Source of the DNA: a virus
DNA: 23,308 nucleotides
Virus record (IMG/VR): IMGVR_UViG_3300006052_000030
Coordinates: 1 to 23,308 of that record
Direction: 5' to 3' (one strand)
The translations under genes and the position numbers were made by a program. Below the pieces are notes generated by a model. It did no database searches. It worked only from the letters and a program-made list of their open reading frames with translations, and was not told the DNA's origin. Each line of letters starts with the position of its first letter. Position 1 is the first letter of the stretch. Below, in pieces: positions 13,886 to 20,913 of this stretch.

Positions 13886-14233
13886 TTACTGAAGGACCGA
13901 AGGAATCGCCGCACCGGCAGGCAAAGCCTGCGCGTTCTCGCAGCGACAGATCGACCACATCACCGTGACAGAGCCGGTGCTGATACCGGTGCCGTCCGTA
14001 CCCCACAGGATGGTGATGGTGTTATTCGCCGAGACGTAGGCATTGTCGAGCGTGAGGTGGGCGGGCGGATTGATCATCGAGAAGGTGACGAGGTCGTAAG
14101 GCTGAACACCCGGAAGCGTGAAGGTGTTCGTACCAGAAGCAGATGCGGCGAGCGTTGGGTAGGTGACTGCTGCTGAGAGCAGCACCATATCCATTACTTC
14201 GTTGCCCTGCTGAACGCGAGTTGCACCCGGCAT
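13886..14233 (-). CDS. Small beta-rich probable virion protein, unassigned
   Basis: 115 residues starting MPGATRVQQGNEVMDMVLLS, with AGGAG six bases before the ATG. A beta-rich body follows, with NTFTLPGVQPYDLVTFSMIN, TLDNAYVSANNTITILWG and GSVTVMWSI. The pattern P-x-D-[LV]-V followed by a strand pair and a Gly/Thr turn resembles the neighbouring 142-residue protein. Located between coat and adaptor genes, and flanked by hairpins on both sides, it could be a head decoration or minor head protein. No named family is recognised. Confidence 0.75.
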   Translation of the reverse strand: MPGATRVQQGNEVMDMVLLSAAVTYPTLAASASGTNTFTLPGVQPYDLVTFSMINPPAHLTLDNAYVSANNTITILWGTDGTGISTGSVTVMWSICRCENAQALPAGAAIPSVLQ

Positions 14234-14244
14234 TGGGTTCTCCT

Positions 14245-14270
14245 GAAGAAAGGGGGCCGCGAGCGCCCCC
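14245..14270 (-). terminator. Terminator-like hairpin with short U-rich tail
   Basis: On the minus strand GGGGGC, loop GCTCGCG, GCCCCC, followed by TTTCTT. It lies 24 bases after the stop of the 142-residue gene and runs directly into the ribosome site (AGGAG) of the next gene, so partial termination or translational masking is plausible. The U-tract is broken by a C, so a weak terminator is inferred. Confidence 0.6.
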
Positions 14271-14293
14271 GAATGCTGATGTCAGCGAGGGGA

Positions 14294-14722
14294 TCAGTTG
14301 GTGGTGACGGAAGTCGGCAGCGACGAGAACGTGCCCGGCGTGACCGACGTGGACTGGTTGAAGCGGGCCACGGTGATCAGGTAGATGCCGGAAGCCGGAG
14401 TCACGCCAGCCGCAGTCGGGTTGACGAACGTGACGTAGAACTTGTCGGCCACTGCCGTATCCACGCGGAAGCCAGCGATACCGACGCCAGCGACGAGCGA
14501 GGGGGCACTGATCCCCAGGATCACGTCGCCCGGCAGGATGCCGGTTGCCGCCGTGGCCTGAGACACACCGTTCGCGCCGAAGGACTGTTCCGCCGTCGTG
14601 ATGGTGGCGACGATCAGCGGAGTCATCGACACCGCAATCGTCTGGATGGTCTGGTCGGTCGAGCGCGGCGGCTGAGTGTTCAGGCTCGTCGCAACTGCGG
14701 GACCCGGATTGACTGAAGGCAT
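14294..14722 (-). CDS. Small beta-rich probable virion protein (decoration-like), unassigned
   Basis: 142 residues starting MPSVNPGPAVATSLNTQPP, with GGGAG about eight bases before the ATG. After an extended N-terminal arm, the body is beta-rich: LPGDVILGISAPS, KFYVTFVNPTAAGVTPASG and IYLITVARF. The pattern P-G-D-V then V-x-F-x-N-x-T-A-G-x-x-P-x-S-G is a recurring one in small phage structural proteins. It directly follows the coat gene, the typical place of a head decoration or cement protein, but separation from it by a strong hairpin suggests different expression. No family is named with confidence. Confidence 0.75.
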   Translation of the reverse strand: MPSVNPGPAVATSLNTQPPRSTDQTIQTIAVSMTPLIVATITTAEQSFGANGVSQATAATGILPGDVILGISAPSLVAGVGIAGFRVDTAVADKFYVTFVNPTAAGVTPASGIYLITVARFNQSTSVTPGTFSSLPTSVTTN

Positions 14723-14754
14723 TGAAGGATCTCCCGAGAAAGAAGTGAAGGGAT

Positions 14755-14797
14755 CCGCTGCGGATACCGATCATTGCTGATCGTGTACCCGCAACGG
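14755..14797 (-). promoter_or_regulatory. Long GNRA-capped hairpin after the coat gene
   Basis: On the minus strand the arms CCGTTGCGGGTACACGATCA and TGATCGGTATCCGCAGCGG enclose the loop GCAA. The stem has 19 pairs, two of them G-U wobbles, and one bulged base. It begins 13 bases after the coat TAA. No U-run follows, so a role in mRNA stability, processing or attenuation of read-through from the coat gene is inferred. Confidence 0.75.
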
Positions 14798-14810
14798 AAA
14801 ACCCTATGAT

Positions 14811-16843
14811 TTAGCCTGCGACGCGAACGCCCAGCTCCGGGTACAGCTTCGCCCAGCCGTACAGCACATCGAATCGGCACGGAAGAGCGTCGTTGTTGAT
14901 CGTGTACTGTCGGACGACACGGAAGTTGATTCCGGCCTCCTCGTCCACGGCCCGAGCCGCCATGTCCACGCCACCCGGCAGATCGAGATCCGCGAAGGCG
15001 AGCGCGAGACAGTCGCGGTGCATGGCGATGCTCTGCGGCGAAACCGCATTGGCATACGCGCCGGTCGTCACGCCCCAGACCTGGATCGTCGCGGTCGCGC
15101 CGGGCTGCGCCGAGATGTTCTGGAACTGACCACCGTAGATGCCGCAGTTCGCGACGTAGAAGTCGAGCGCACCGCCAGCGGTGGACGAGTACACACCCGT
15201 CGTGCTGTTGTACGTTCCGTTCGCCAGCGTCGCGGTCGGCGGGACCACCACGAACTGCCGCTGACGGTTGGAACCGTACACACCACGGTTCTGCGGGTTC
15301 ACCGAGTACACGCCGGTCACGGTGACGATGTCGCCAACCGTGAGTCGCGGGTTCGCGGACGCAGTCCAGGTATTGGACTGGATGAGACCGCTCTGCGCCC
15401 AACCTGACGCGAGCCACGCGCTCGACGTATTGTTGATCAGCGCAGCCGAGATCGCGGTGCCGGTACCGTTGCCGTTGCCGACAGCGTAGGACACCACATT
15501 CTGGTCGAGGTACCAGTCGAATCCGAGCGTGTTCTTGCCGATGAGACCCTTGGTGTACTGCTCACCGATCTGCACCTGGGGATTGAACAGCCCCTTCAGT
15601 GCGTCCTGCATGTAGGCCATGCTGAACGGATCGAGGATCAGGACGCGGGTACCGTCACGCGGAGCGGCCTCGCCGTCGAGGACTGCACTCGCGAGGTTCG
15701 CGACCAGTGCCGACGCGGGAGGCACACCGGGCGTGCCGACAGCATTCGGGATGTTCTGGTACGCATAGACCGCACCGTCGCGGTCGATCTTGTTCGCGAC
15801 CGCCGCGACCGCCGGATTGATGATGCGCTCCTTGAAGAGATCGACCGAAGTCGCCAAGTCGGCAGTCGTGAACTGCACGTCGACGTGGAACTGGGTCGTC
15901 AACGTGACGGGAATGTACGTCTCGTTGGTGTCTTCGATGTTGAGTGCCGGGCCGGTCGTGCCGATGAAGCGCGGCGGCTTGCGGACGTTACAGGTGTAAC
16001 CGATCTTCGCGCCCGAGAGGGCGAACTGATCAGCATATTGGCGCGTATGTATTTGATTGAGATCGCTATTCCCAATCCGCCTTTCGGCGCTCTGACTCTC
16101 GCCAGAGACTAGACTATATCTTTCAGATGTGAGCCCAGTACTTCCGGGATCTGACCATGTGGACCGTTGCTTGAGAAACACCGAATTGCTTCGCGATGTC
16201 TCTCTGTTTACCTGTCGAAGCGCGAATGCCTTTCACCGTCTCATCGGTGAGTTTGGCATTCCCATGCTTAGTACCCTTGGCTTGCCGATTCTTTGAAACC
16301 TTATCGGCAATATTTTCGGCTTGGGTTCCAATTCTGAGATGTTCGATATTGACGCATGCTGGGTTGTCGCAAGCATGCATCAGAATCAAACCGTCAGGAA
16401 CTTCGCCTAATCCAGCCAAGAGCCAAGCAGCACGATGAGCAAAGACATTTTTACGCTTTGAACTCAGCGCAAAAATTCCATAGCCACATTCGTTCTTGCA
16501 GGCCGTCCATTCAATGCAGCCATTGTCTAGCTGCTTAGTCTTATCCCAAAATCTCTTCACACCCTACCCCGCGTTTCCGCATCGCTTGATGCGTACGAGC
16601 TTGCGCTCTAGTCGTTGAACCTTACTTGATTATAAATCAAGTCTTGGCTGCTGATTGCCCAATCCTCAGGATTTTTACGACTTTCGTCGTACCTTCGGCT
16701 CTAAGGGGTTTCCAGCAATTAACGGGGTTTAACGTCAACTCGACCTTAAGTTAATTGACGTGATCGGCGAACACCAGATCGTTTTCGAGAGCCATCAGGC
16801 CCTCGTTGGTGATCTGTGCGATGGTCAAAAGATTGTTCGACAC
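14811..16843 (-). CDS. Major coat (capsid) protein, P22-type fold, gene split by a group I intron
   Basis: The product is assembled from join(16754..16843, 14811..16043) on the minus strand: 30 codons plus 410 codons, 440 residues. Exon 1 starts at GTG with AGGAG six bases upstream, 17 bases after the scaffold stop, and encodes SNNLLTIAQITNEGLMALE, ending in DHVN. Exon 2 begins RQYADQFALSGAKIG, then NVRKPPRF and PVTLTTQFHVDVQF. Intron-less relatives that I recall run through N-x-x-L...VNRQYDDQF without a break, so the joined sequence restores the family N terminus in frame. P22 gp5 is 430 residues, a good fit. A longer frame that starts at 16181 inside the intron would replace exon 1 with unrelated residues and is not the mature N terminus. 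Upstream scaffold and portal genes support the call. Confidence 0.88.
16044..16753 (-). mobile_element. Group I intron (probably IA-type) interrupting the coat gene
   Basis: A 710-base intron. The conserved core elements occur in the right order on the minus strand: P-like AATTGCTGGAAACC (16707-16720), Q-like AATCAGCAGCCAAG (16643-16656), R GTTCAACGACTAGA (16607-16620) and S AAGATATAGTC (16112-16122). GACTA in R pairs with TAGTC in S to form P7. The 5' exon end CGTCAAT (16754-16760) pairs over seven positions with GTTGACG (16733-16739), making P1 with the required U-G pair at the splice site. The intron ends in G (16044). Extra hairpins near the 3' end (such as CGCC-GAAA-GGCG) fit P9 extensions. 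The endonuclease gene lies between R and S, in the P8 region. The sequence is visibly more AT-rich than its surroundings, a sign of transfer. Confidence 0.93.
16123..16560 (-). CDS. Intron-encoded HNH homing endonuclease
   Basis: 145 residues starting at GTG with GGGGTAGGG upstream. The HNH core is LILMHACDNPACVNIEHLRI (about residues 58-77), preceded by FAHRAAWLL, as in HNH_3-type homing enzymes. The N-terminal CIEWTACKNECGYGIF holds two Cys, which with the Cys pair in the core could bind a structural metal. The C-terminal TDETVKGIRASTGKQRDIAK followed by QFGVSQATVHMVRSRKYW is a helix-turn-helix that would give site recognition. The TGA stop is immediately followed by the S element of the intron. 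It would cut intron-less coat genes of related phages and so spread the intron. Codon use is more AT-rich than in neighbouring genes. Confidence 0.92.
   Translation of the reverse strand: MKRFWDKTKQLDNGCIEWTACKNECGYGIFALSSKRKNVFAHRAAWLLAGLGEVPDGLILMHACDNPACVNIEHLRIGTQAENIADKVSKNRQAKGTKHGNAKLTDETVKGIRASTGKQRDIAKQFGVSQATVHMVRSRKYWAHI
16754..16843 (-). other. Coat gene exon 1 (30 codons)
   Basis: GTG-initiated open frame preceded by AGGAG, reading SNNLLTIAQITNEGLMALE then NDLVFADHVN, and closed by an in-frame TAA immediately after the 5' splice site. Without splicing, translation would stop here after 30 residues. Confidence 0.88.
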
Positions 16844-16860
16844 GGAGGTCTCCTGGACCC

Positions 16861-17907
16861 TCAGTGCCTGCGACCGCTCCTGCGAATCTCCTCCATCCTC
16901 AGACGCTTGTACTCGTTGAAGTTGGAGGCTTGTGCGGAATCAGACACGACTGTGGCTTCTCCCGTTCGCAGCGACTGGACAGGCGCTGGAGCCTTGCTGG
17001 TTTCAATTGTGGGTTTGGCAGCGGGCGGAGGTGGCGGCGGTTCGCCTTCCTTCTTCGCCTGCTTCTCGTATCTCGCTTCGATGCGACCCAGTGCTGCAAG
17101 AGCAAGCTCAGGTCGAAGGGCCAGGATGCGCTTCTGCTCATCCGGGTACTTGGCGAGGTGATACGCAATCTGCGGACCAACCTCGGATACCTTGATCAGG
17201 TTCTGGACATAGATCGGAAGCTCGACCTTCACCCGGTCTGCCGCCTCGATCACCGCATTGAAGTCTGGAAGGTCTCCCCTCGCCACTTCAATTCGGGCCG
17301 CAAGGAGTTCGTTCTCGCGTTCCATCTGGACACGAACGCGCTCCTCCTCGCGAGCCTGTGCGATTTCCCTGTCGCGAACCTTCTTCTGGTATTCCCGGTC
17401 GGCCTTGATGAAATCACCGACCGTCTTGTACTGCGGATCGTTCGGATCCGGCTCCTTCAACTCTTCCTGCTTGACCGGCGGCGGCTGGTTTCGCGCCGAT
17501 TCCAATTCCTTCTCCAGTTCCTGGACGCGACCCTCTGCACGCAGGCGAGCGTTGTACTCCTCGCGTGCGAACTCCTCCGTTTCCTCGCGGGCACGGGTGA
17601 GTTCATCAAGTCGCTTCTGGACACCTGGGTCCGTACCCGCTTTCGCTTTCGCGATGTCCTCTTTCGAGGGAGCCTTGGCGGTAGGCTTGAGGTTGCCGGG
17701 ATCCGGCGGTGCGTCCTTCGTCTCTGCTACCCCATCCTTGATGACGGGATTACCCGGAGTGGCCTCGGTCCTGTCGCCCTTCTTCGCGTTCTCGATGCGG
17801 TCAGCCGCAGCGACAAGCTGGTCGGGATTCAGGATCTGAGAGCCTTTTGCCGTCCGTTCGGCAATGAACTCAGCGACATTCGACGCATCGACAGTTCTGA
17901 CAGCCAT
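16861..17907 (-). CDS. Capsid scaffolding protein
   Basis: 348 residues, directly upstream of the coat gene and downstream of the portal region, the standard place of the scaffold. It is strongly charged, with a predicted coiled coil at about residues 96-140 (RLDELTRAREETEEFAREEY, then QELEKELESARN) and a second long helix at about 185-210. A Pro-rich linker (PPPPPP, near 290) precedes a short basic C-terminal helix, NFNEYKRLRMEEIRRSGRRH. A basic C-terminal helical motif is what binds coat subunits in the P22 scaffold, so the same role is inferred. It would direct procapsid assembly and portal incorporation and then leave. Start: ATG with GGGGG about 11 bases upstream. No protease motif is seen. 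Confidence 0.82.
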   Translation of the reverse strand: MAVRTVDASNVAEFIAERTAKGSQILNPDQLVAAADRIENAKKGDRTEATPGNPVIKDGVAETKDAPPDPGNLKPTAKAPSKEDIAKAKAGTDPGVQKRLDELTRAREETEEFAREEYNARLRAEGRVQELEKELESARNQPPPVKQEELKEPDPNDPQYKTVGDFIKADREYQKKVRDREIAQAREEERVRVQMERENELLAARIEVARGDLPDFNAVIEAADRVKVELPIYVQNLIKVSEVGPQIAYHLAKYPDEQKRILALRPELALAALGRIEARYEKQAKKEGEPPPPPPAAKPTIETSKAPAPVQSLRTGEATVVSDSAQASNFNEYKRLRMEEIRRSGRRH

Positions 17908-17955
17908 GACTTGGGAACCCCCAATCGAAACCCCGGATACCGTCCGGTGCGGTGA

Positions 17956-18306
17956 TCAATCCTCGCGCTCGCGATACTTGGATCGCACGCGCTCAATCAT
18001 CTCTTCATGCTGTGCCTCACTGTGGTTCTGCTTGCACTTAGGGCAGGCATTCGGGTGTGCCAGCAAGGTGGGAATGTCATCTGTGTGGAACCCGTACTTC
18101 ACGCCACAGGTAGCATGGATGGAGTTCTTCGGAACCCCATTGGAATCCCTCATGCCTATCGCATGATGGACATAGGAATCCTCCAGCATCCCCTTGGAAT
18201 CGCGGCGCACCACGACAGGCGAAGTCTTCTCCTTCTCCTCATATCCAGAACGCGGTCTGGGAGTACTCGTCTCTGGAAGGTCAAGGATCGAACGGTATGC
18301 GCCCAT
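17956..18306 (-). CDS. Cys/His mini-protein C (C-G-x16-H-P-x2-C-x2-C), unassigned
   Basis: 116 residues between portal and scaffold; its ATG overlaps the portal stop (TAATG). The C-terminal half holds a motif shared with two tiny proteins on the other side of the portal: CG, sixteen residues, HPNACPKC, then KQN. Four potential metal ligands (C, H, C, C) keep identical spacing in all three proteins. The N-terminal half (YRSILDLPETSTPRPRSGYE and following) is polar, probably disordered, and unique to this copy. An acidic, basic-mixed helix closes the protein (EEMIERVRSKYRERED). No named family is recognised; a zinc-stabilised mini-domain is inferred. Confidence 0.78.
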   Translation of the reverse strand: MGAYRSILDLPETSTPRPRSGYEEKEKTSPVVVRRDSKGMLEDSYVHHAIGMRDSNGVPKNSIHATCGVKYGFHTDDIPTLLAHPNACPKCKQNHSEAQHEEMIERVRSKYRERED

Positions 18307-20453
18307 TATTCCACCCTGTGACTCGCCACGTCGGCGTCCTCGAGTGCTTCCCTGGTCATTTCCTTCTCATGCGCCTGCGCGACGTGCGTCTGGAGGATGC
18401 TCCCGGCCTGATTGATCTCCGCCACGTCGTGAGCGGTGATCGCACGCACGGTCGTGTCGTGAACCTTGACGTGAGCGTTCACGTCGGTGTCGCGCTTCTT
18501 GGCGTCGGTCTGGATGATCGTGCGGTGCGTGGCCGCAGCTTCCTTGAGAGCCACCCGGTCGGTCTCGCCCTTCTGCTGCGTCTCGATGTTCTGGTGACGA
18601 CCCTTGAGTTCCAGTTCCAGGGCCATGCTCTTCTGGCCTTCCTGCTGAAGCTGCTGCTGGAGACCCTTGATCATCATCTGGTACTTCGGCGGGCAGTCGC
18701 TGTCCTTGTCGATCTGCGCGGTGGGCATGTTCGCGGCCATGCGGTCGGCAATCGTGTCCGACTCCGGGAAGTCCATCGAACGCACCACGATGTCGCCCGC
18801 AGCCGCAGCCACAGTCTCGCCAAGAGGCGTGCCGAGAAGGGTCATCATGTTGATGGCACCCTCCTCGCGCTTCGTCTGGTACGAAGGCCCGCTGTCCACC
18901 ACGCTGTCGTAGAGTCCGCCGGTCAGGTCGTTCTTGACCTTGCCCTCGGCGGTCTTCTCGTTGATCTTCACGGTCCTCGGAGTGCCATCGTCACCGATGA
19001 TCCGCTGCATGCGCTCCGTGTCGTAGAAGTGCGGGATCAGGTCGCTGATGATGTTCCCCACCTGACGCAGCGAGCGCGACAGGTTGTCGGAAAAGTCGAA
19101 GTGCGAGATGTCCGACATGCCCTGCCGCTTCTTGATGGCGACACCGGAAATCACCTGTCCCTGCTCGTCCTGGCCGGGATCGTTCGGCATTCCGGCGACG
19201 GCGAGGAAGTCCGACTTGGTGCTGTCGCCCCACTCCGCAAAGCCTGTGTTCGGCTGCGGCGGCGGCTGGCGCTGCGGAGGCGGGGCCATCGTGCCGTCCG
19301 GGTTCTGTACCGGCTTGTACGGCAACGCGACGATGGGCTTGCGGTTGGCGTCGCGCCACGCATCCTCATGCCCCTCCATCTGCCCCTCGGCAATCATCCA
19401 GGGAGCCTTGGGCATCAGCGCATAGACTTCGGTCTTGGCAGTCGTCGCGTAGTTGTACATGCGCGCCGGGTCGCGGAGGTCGCGCACCATGCCCTTGCGC
19501 TCGATCCGCCCATTGACGTTCGTCTGGCGACCGTACACCGGGACCACGGGAATGAACTTCCCCGGCCACTCACGCTTGTCGAGAACCTTCGCGGCAGACA
19601 GCAGGAACCACTGCACCTTCTTGCGGTACGTCGGGCGCTCGCGAATGACGTACAGACCGTCCTTCGCCATCTGCTCCTTGGTCGGCATCTCGCTGCTGTA
19701 CAGCGAGCCGTACACACCCTGATGGTCGCCAACCAGATACAGGCGCTCCGGGACCAGCTTGATGCGCCAGTACTCCGCAACGCGGATCTCTTCATTGTTC
19801 GACCAGTCCTTGATGTCCTCACCGGCACCGACGAACTGCCAGCCCTTCGGATCACGGTCACCGTACCGCTGCTTGTACTCGTCCCGGCGCATCCAGTGCG
19901 AGGCGACACACCACTGCGCGTCCGATCCATCCGGCATCGTTGAGGCGGGATCGAGGTAGTAGGTGAACTGGTTCGGGACAGCCTCGATGGTCAGATCCTG
20001 GTCGAAGCTGCGCTCGTCAATGTAGCGCGAGCCGACCCGGATGTAGCCCCAGCCAGACCGCACCGCCGACTCGACGGCAGTGTCGTAGGCATAGTCGGCA
20101 TTCGATGAGGTCTCGATGTGCCGCATCAACCCGTCACGGACCTTGGCGGTCTCGATGTCGGTGTCCTTGACCGGGTGGAACTTGATGCGCGGGCGGTTCT
20201 CGCGCAGCGCATTGGTCACGCGGCGCACCATTGCGTCGGTGATGTTGACGGTCAGGCACGGTCTCGCGTCGCTGTCGCGGTCCCGCTTGATGTCCACAGG
20301 CCACTGGTCGCCATTGGCGAAGCGAAGGTCGTACAGGGCTTCCTTGCGGTTCTCTGACTCGGCGTCGGCGGAAAGCTTGAGGCGCGCAGCGCACTCGGTG
20401 ATCACCTGTGGGTCGGTGTCTTTCTCTTTCTCGTCGGAGAGGACCGCAGACAT
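18306..20453 (-). CDS. Portal protein, P22 gp1-type
   Basis: 715 residues, close to the 725 of P22 gp1. The N terminus is charged, followed by ALYDLRFANGDQWP, then RPCLTVNITDAMVRRVTNAL and RENRPRIKFHPV, the family's opening pattern. SGWGYIRVGSRYIDERSFDQ, PNQFTYYLDPAS, WCVASHWMRRDEYKQRYGD and ISHFDFSDNLSRSLRQVG continue it. The last 150 residues are a long Gln/Glu/Ala/Lys-rich helix, corresponding to the crown/barrel region. It forms the dodecameric vertex through which terminase packages DNA and to which the gp4-like adaptor binds. Start: ATG overlapping the upstream stop (TGATG). Terminase upstream and scaffold downstream agree. Confidence 0.9.
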   Translation of the reverse strand: MSAVLSDEKEKDTDPQVITECAARLKLSADAESENRKEALYDLRFANGDQWPVDIKRDRDSDARPCLTVNITDAMVRRVTNALRENRPRIKFHPVKDTDIETAKVRDGLMRHIETSSNADYAYDTAVESAVRSGWGYIRVGSRYIDERSFDQDLTIEAVPNQFTYYLDPASTMPDGSDAQWCVASHWMRRDEYKQRYGDRDPKGWQFVGAGEDIKDWSNNEEIRVAEYWRIKLVPERLYLVGDHQGVYGSLYSSEMPTKEQMAKDGLYVIRERPTYRKKVQWFLLSAAKVLDKREWPGKFIPVVPVYGRQTNVNGRIERKGMVRDLRDPARMYNYATTAKTEVYALMPKAPWMIAEGQMEGHEDAWRDANRKPIVALPYKPVQNPDGTMAPPPQRQPPPQPNTGFAEWGDSTKSDFLAVAGMPNDPGQDEQGQVISGVAIKKRQGMSDISHFDFSDNLSRSLRQVGNIISDLIPHFYDTERMQRIIGDDGTPRTVKINEKTAEGKVKNDLTGGLYDSVVDSGPSYQTKREEGAINMMTLLGTPLGETVAAAAGDIVVRSMDFPESDTIADRMAANMPTAQIDKDSDCPPKYQMMIKGLQQQLQQEGQKSMALELELKGRHQNIETQQKGETDRVALKEAAATHRTIIQTDAKKRDTDVNAHVKVHDTTVRAITAHDVAEINQAGSILQTHVAQAHEKEMTREALEDADVASHRVE

Positions 20454-20698
20454 CAGCCAGAACCGTCCTTCGCGCCCTTCGTCTTTCCCTGCATGGCCTC
20501 GGTGATCTTCTGCTTGCAGGCTTCGCAGGCAGTCGGGTGCGAGTAGAACGCTCCGGTGTGATTGGTGAGGCTCTTGCCACTCTCACCGCACAGCGTGGAA
20601 TTCATGTCGTGAGCGAAGTGCAGGGTGTCGTTGGTGCGGGCCTGGGACTGCACGCCGATCCTGCGGTTCTCCATGCGCTTCGAATTGCTCTTTGGCAT
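20453..20698 (-). CDS. Cys/His mini-protein B (C-G-x16-H-P-x2-C-x2-C), unassigned
   Basis: 81 residues, wedged between mini-protein A and the portal with TGATG overlaps on both sides. After a basic N terminus (MPKSNSKRMENRRIG) comes LHFAHDMNSTLCG, sixteen residues from CG to HPTACEACKQK, and a Lys/Gly-rich tail. The HxxHD-x5-CG segment is nearly the same as in mini-protein A, and the C-G-x16-H-P-x2-C-x2-C spacing is exact. Basic ends suggest nucleic-acid or procapsid contact, but that is inference. No named family is recognised. Confidence 0.78.
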   Translation of the reverse strand: MPKSNSKRMENRRIGVQSQARTNDTLHFAHDMNSTLCGESGKSLTNHTGAFYSHPTACEACKQKITEAMQGKTKGAKDGSG

Positions 20699-20913
20699 CA
20701 GCGTTCCTTTCTTGCGGCTGCGGCTTCGCCTGCGTAATCAGCGTCAGACTGTGCGCGAACAGCCTTCTGACACGACTTGCATCCGGCGGGATGCCTGTAG
20801 AGGATTCCAAGATTGTTCGTCATGGCATCACCTTTGGTGCCGCAGATCGGCGTACTCAGGTCATGCGAATAATGGATAGGCCCGTCGGTTCTTCCTGAAG
20901 TTAGCGTTCCCAT
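20698..20913 (-). CDS. Cys/His mini-protein A (C-G-x16-H-P-x2-C-x2-C), unassigned
   Basis: 71 residues; the ATG follows the large terminase stop with no gap. It contains IHYSHDLSTPICG, then sixteen residues to HPAGCKSCQKA, followed by an Ala/Arg-rich charged helix. It is the shortest of three paralogues. The core is about 40 residues, consistent with a single zinc-bound knuckle or treble-clef-like fold, though no structure family is recognised. Confidence 0.78.
   Translation of the reverse strand: MGTLTSGRTDGPIHYSHDLSTPICGTKGDAMTNNLGILYRHPAGCKSCQKAVRAQSDADYAGEAAAARKER

Noticed and set aside
16628-16645. TATAAT-like sequence in the intron, considered as a promoter for the endonuclease
   Set aside because: It lies within the perfect hairpin CTTGATT-TAT-AATCAAG, an expected peripheral stem of the intron, and no -35 element is at a suitable distance.
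17933-17947. Hairpin CCGGA-CGGTA-TCCGG between mini-protein C and the scaffold as a terminator
   Set aside because: Only five pairs and no U-run; too weak to call.
18297-19943. 548-codon plus-strand open frame opposite the portal gene
   Set aside because: Composition (Arg, Leu, His, Val) is the usual antisense shadow; the portal match on the other strand is strong.
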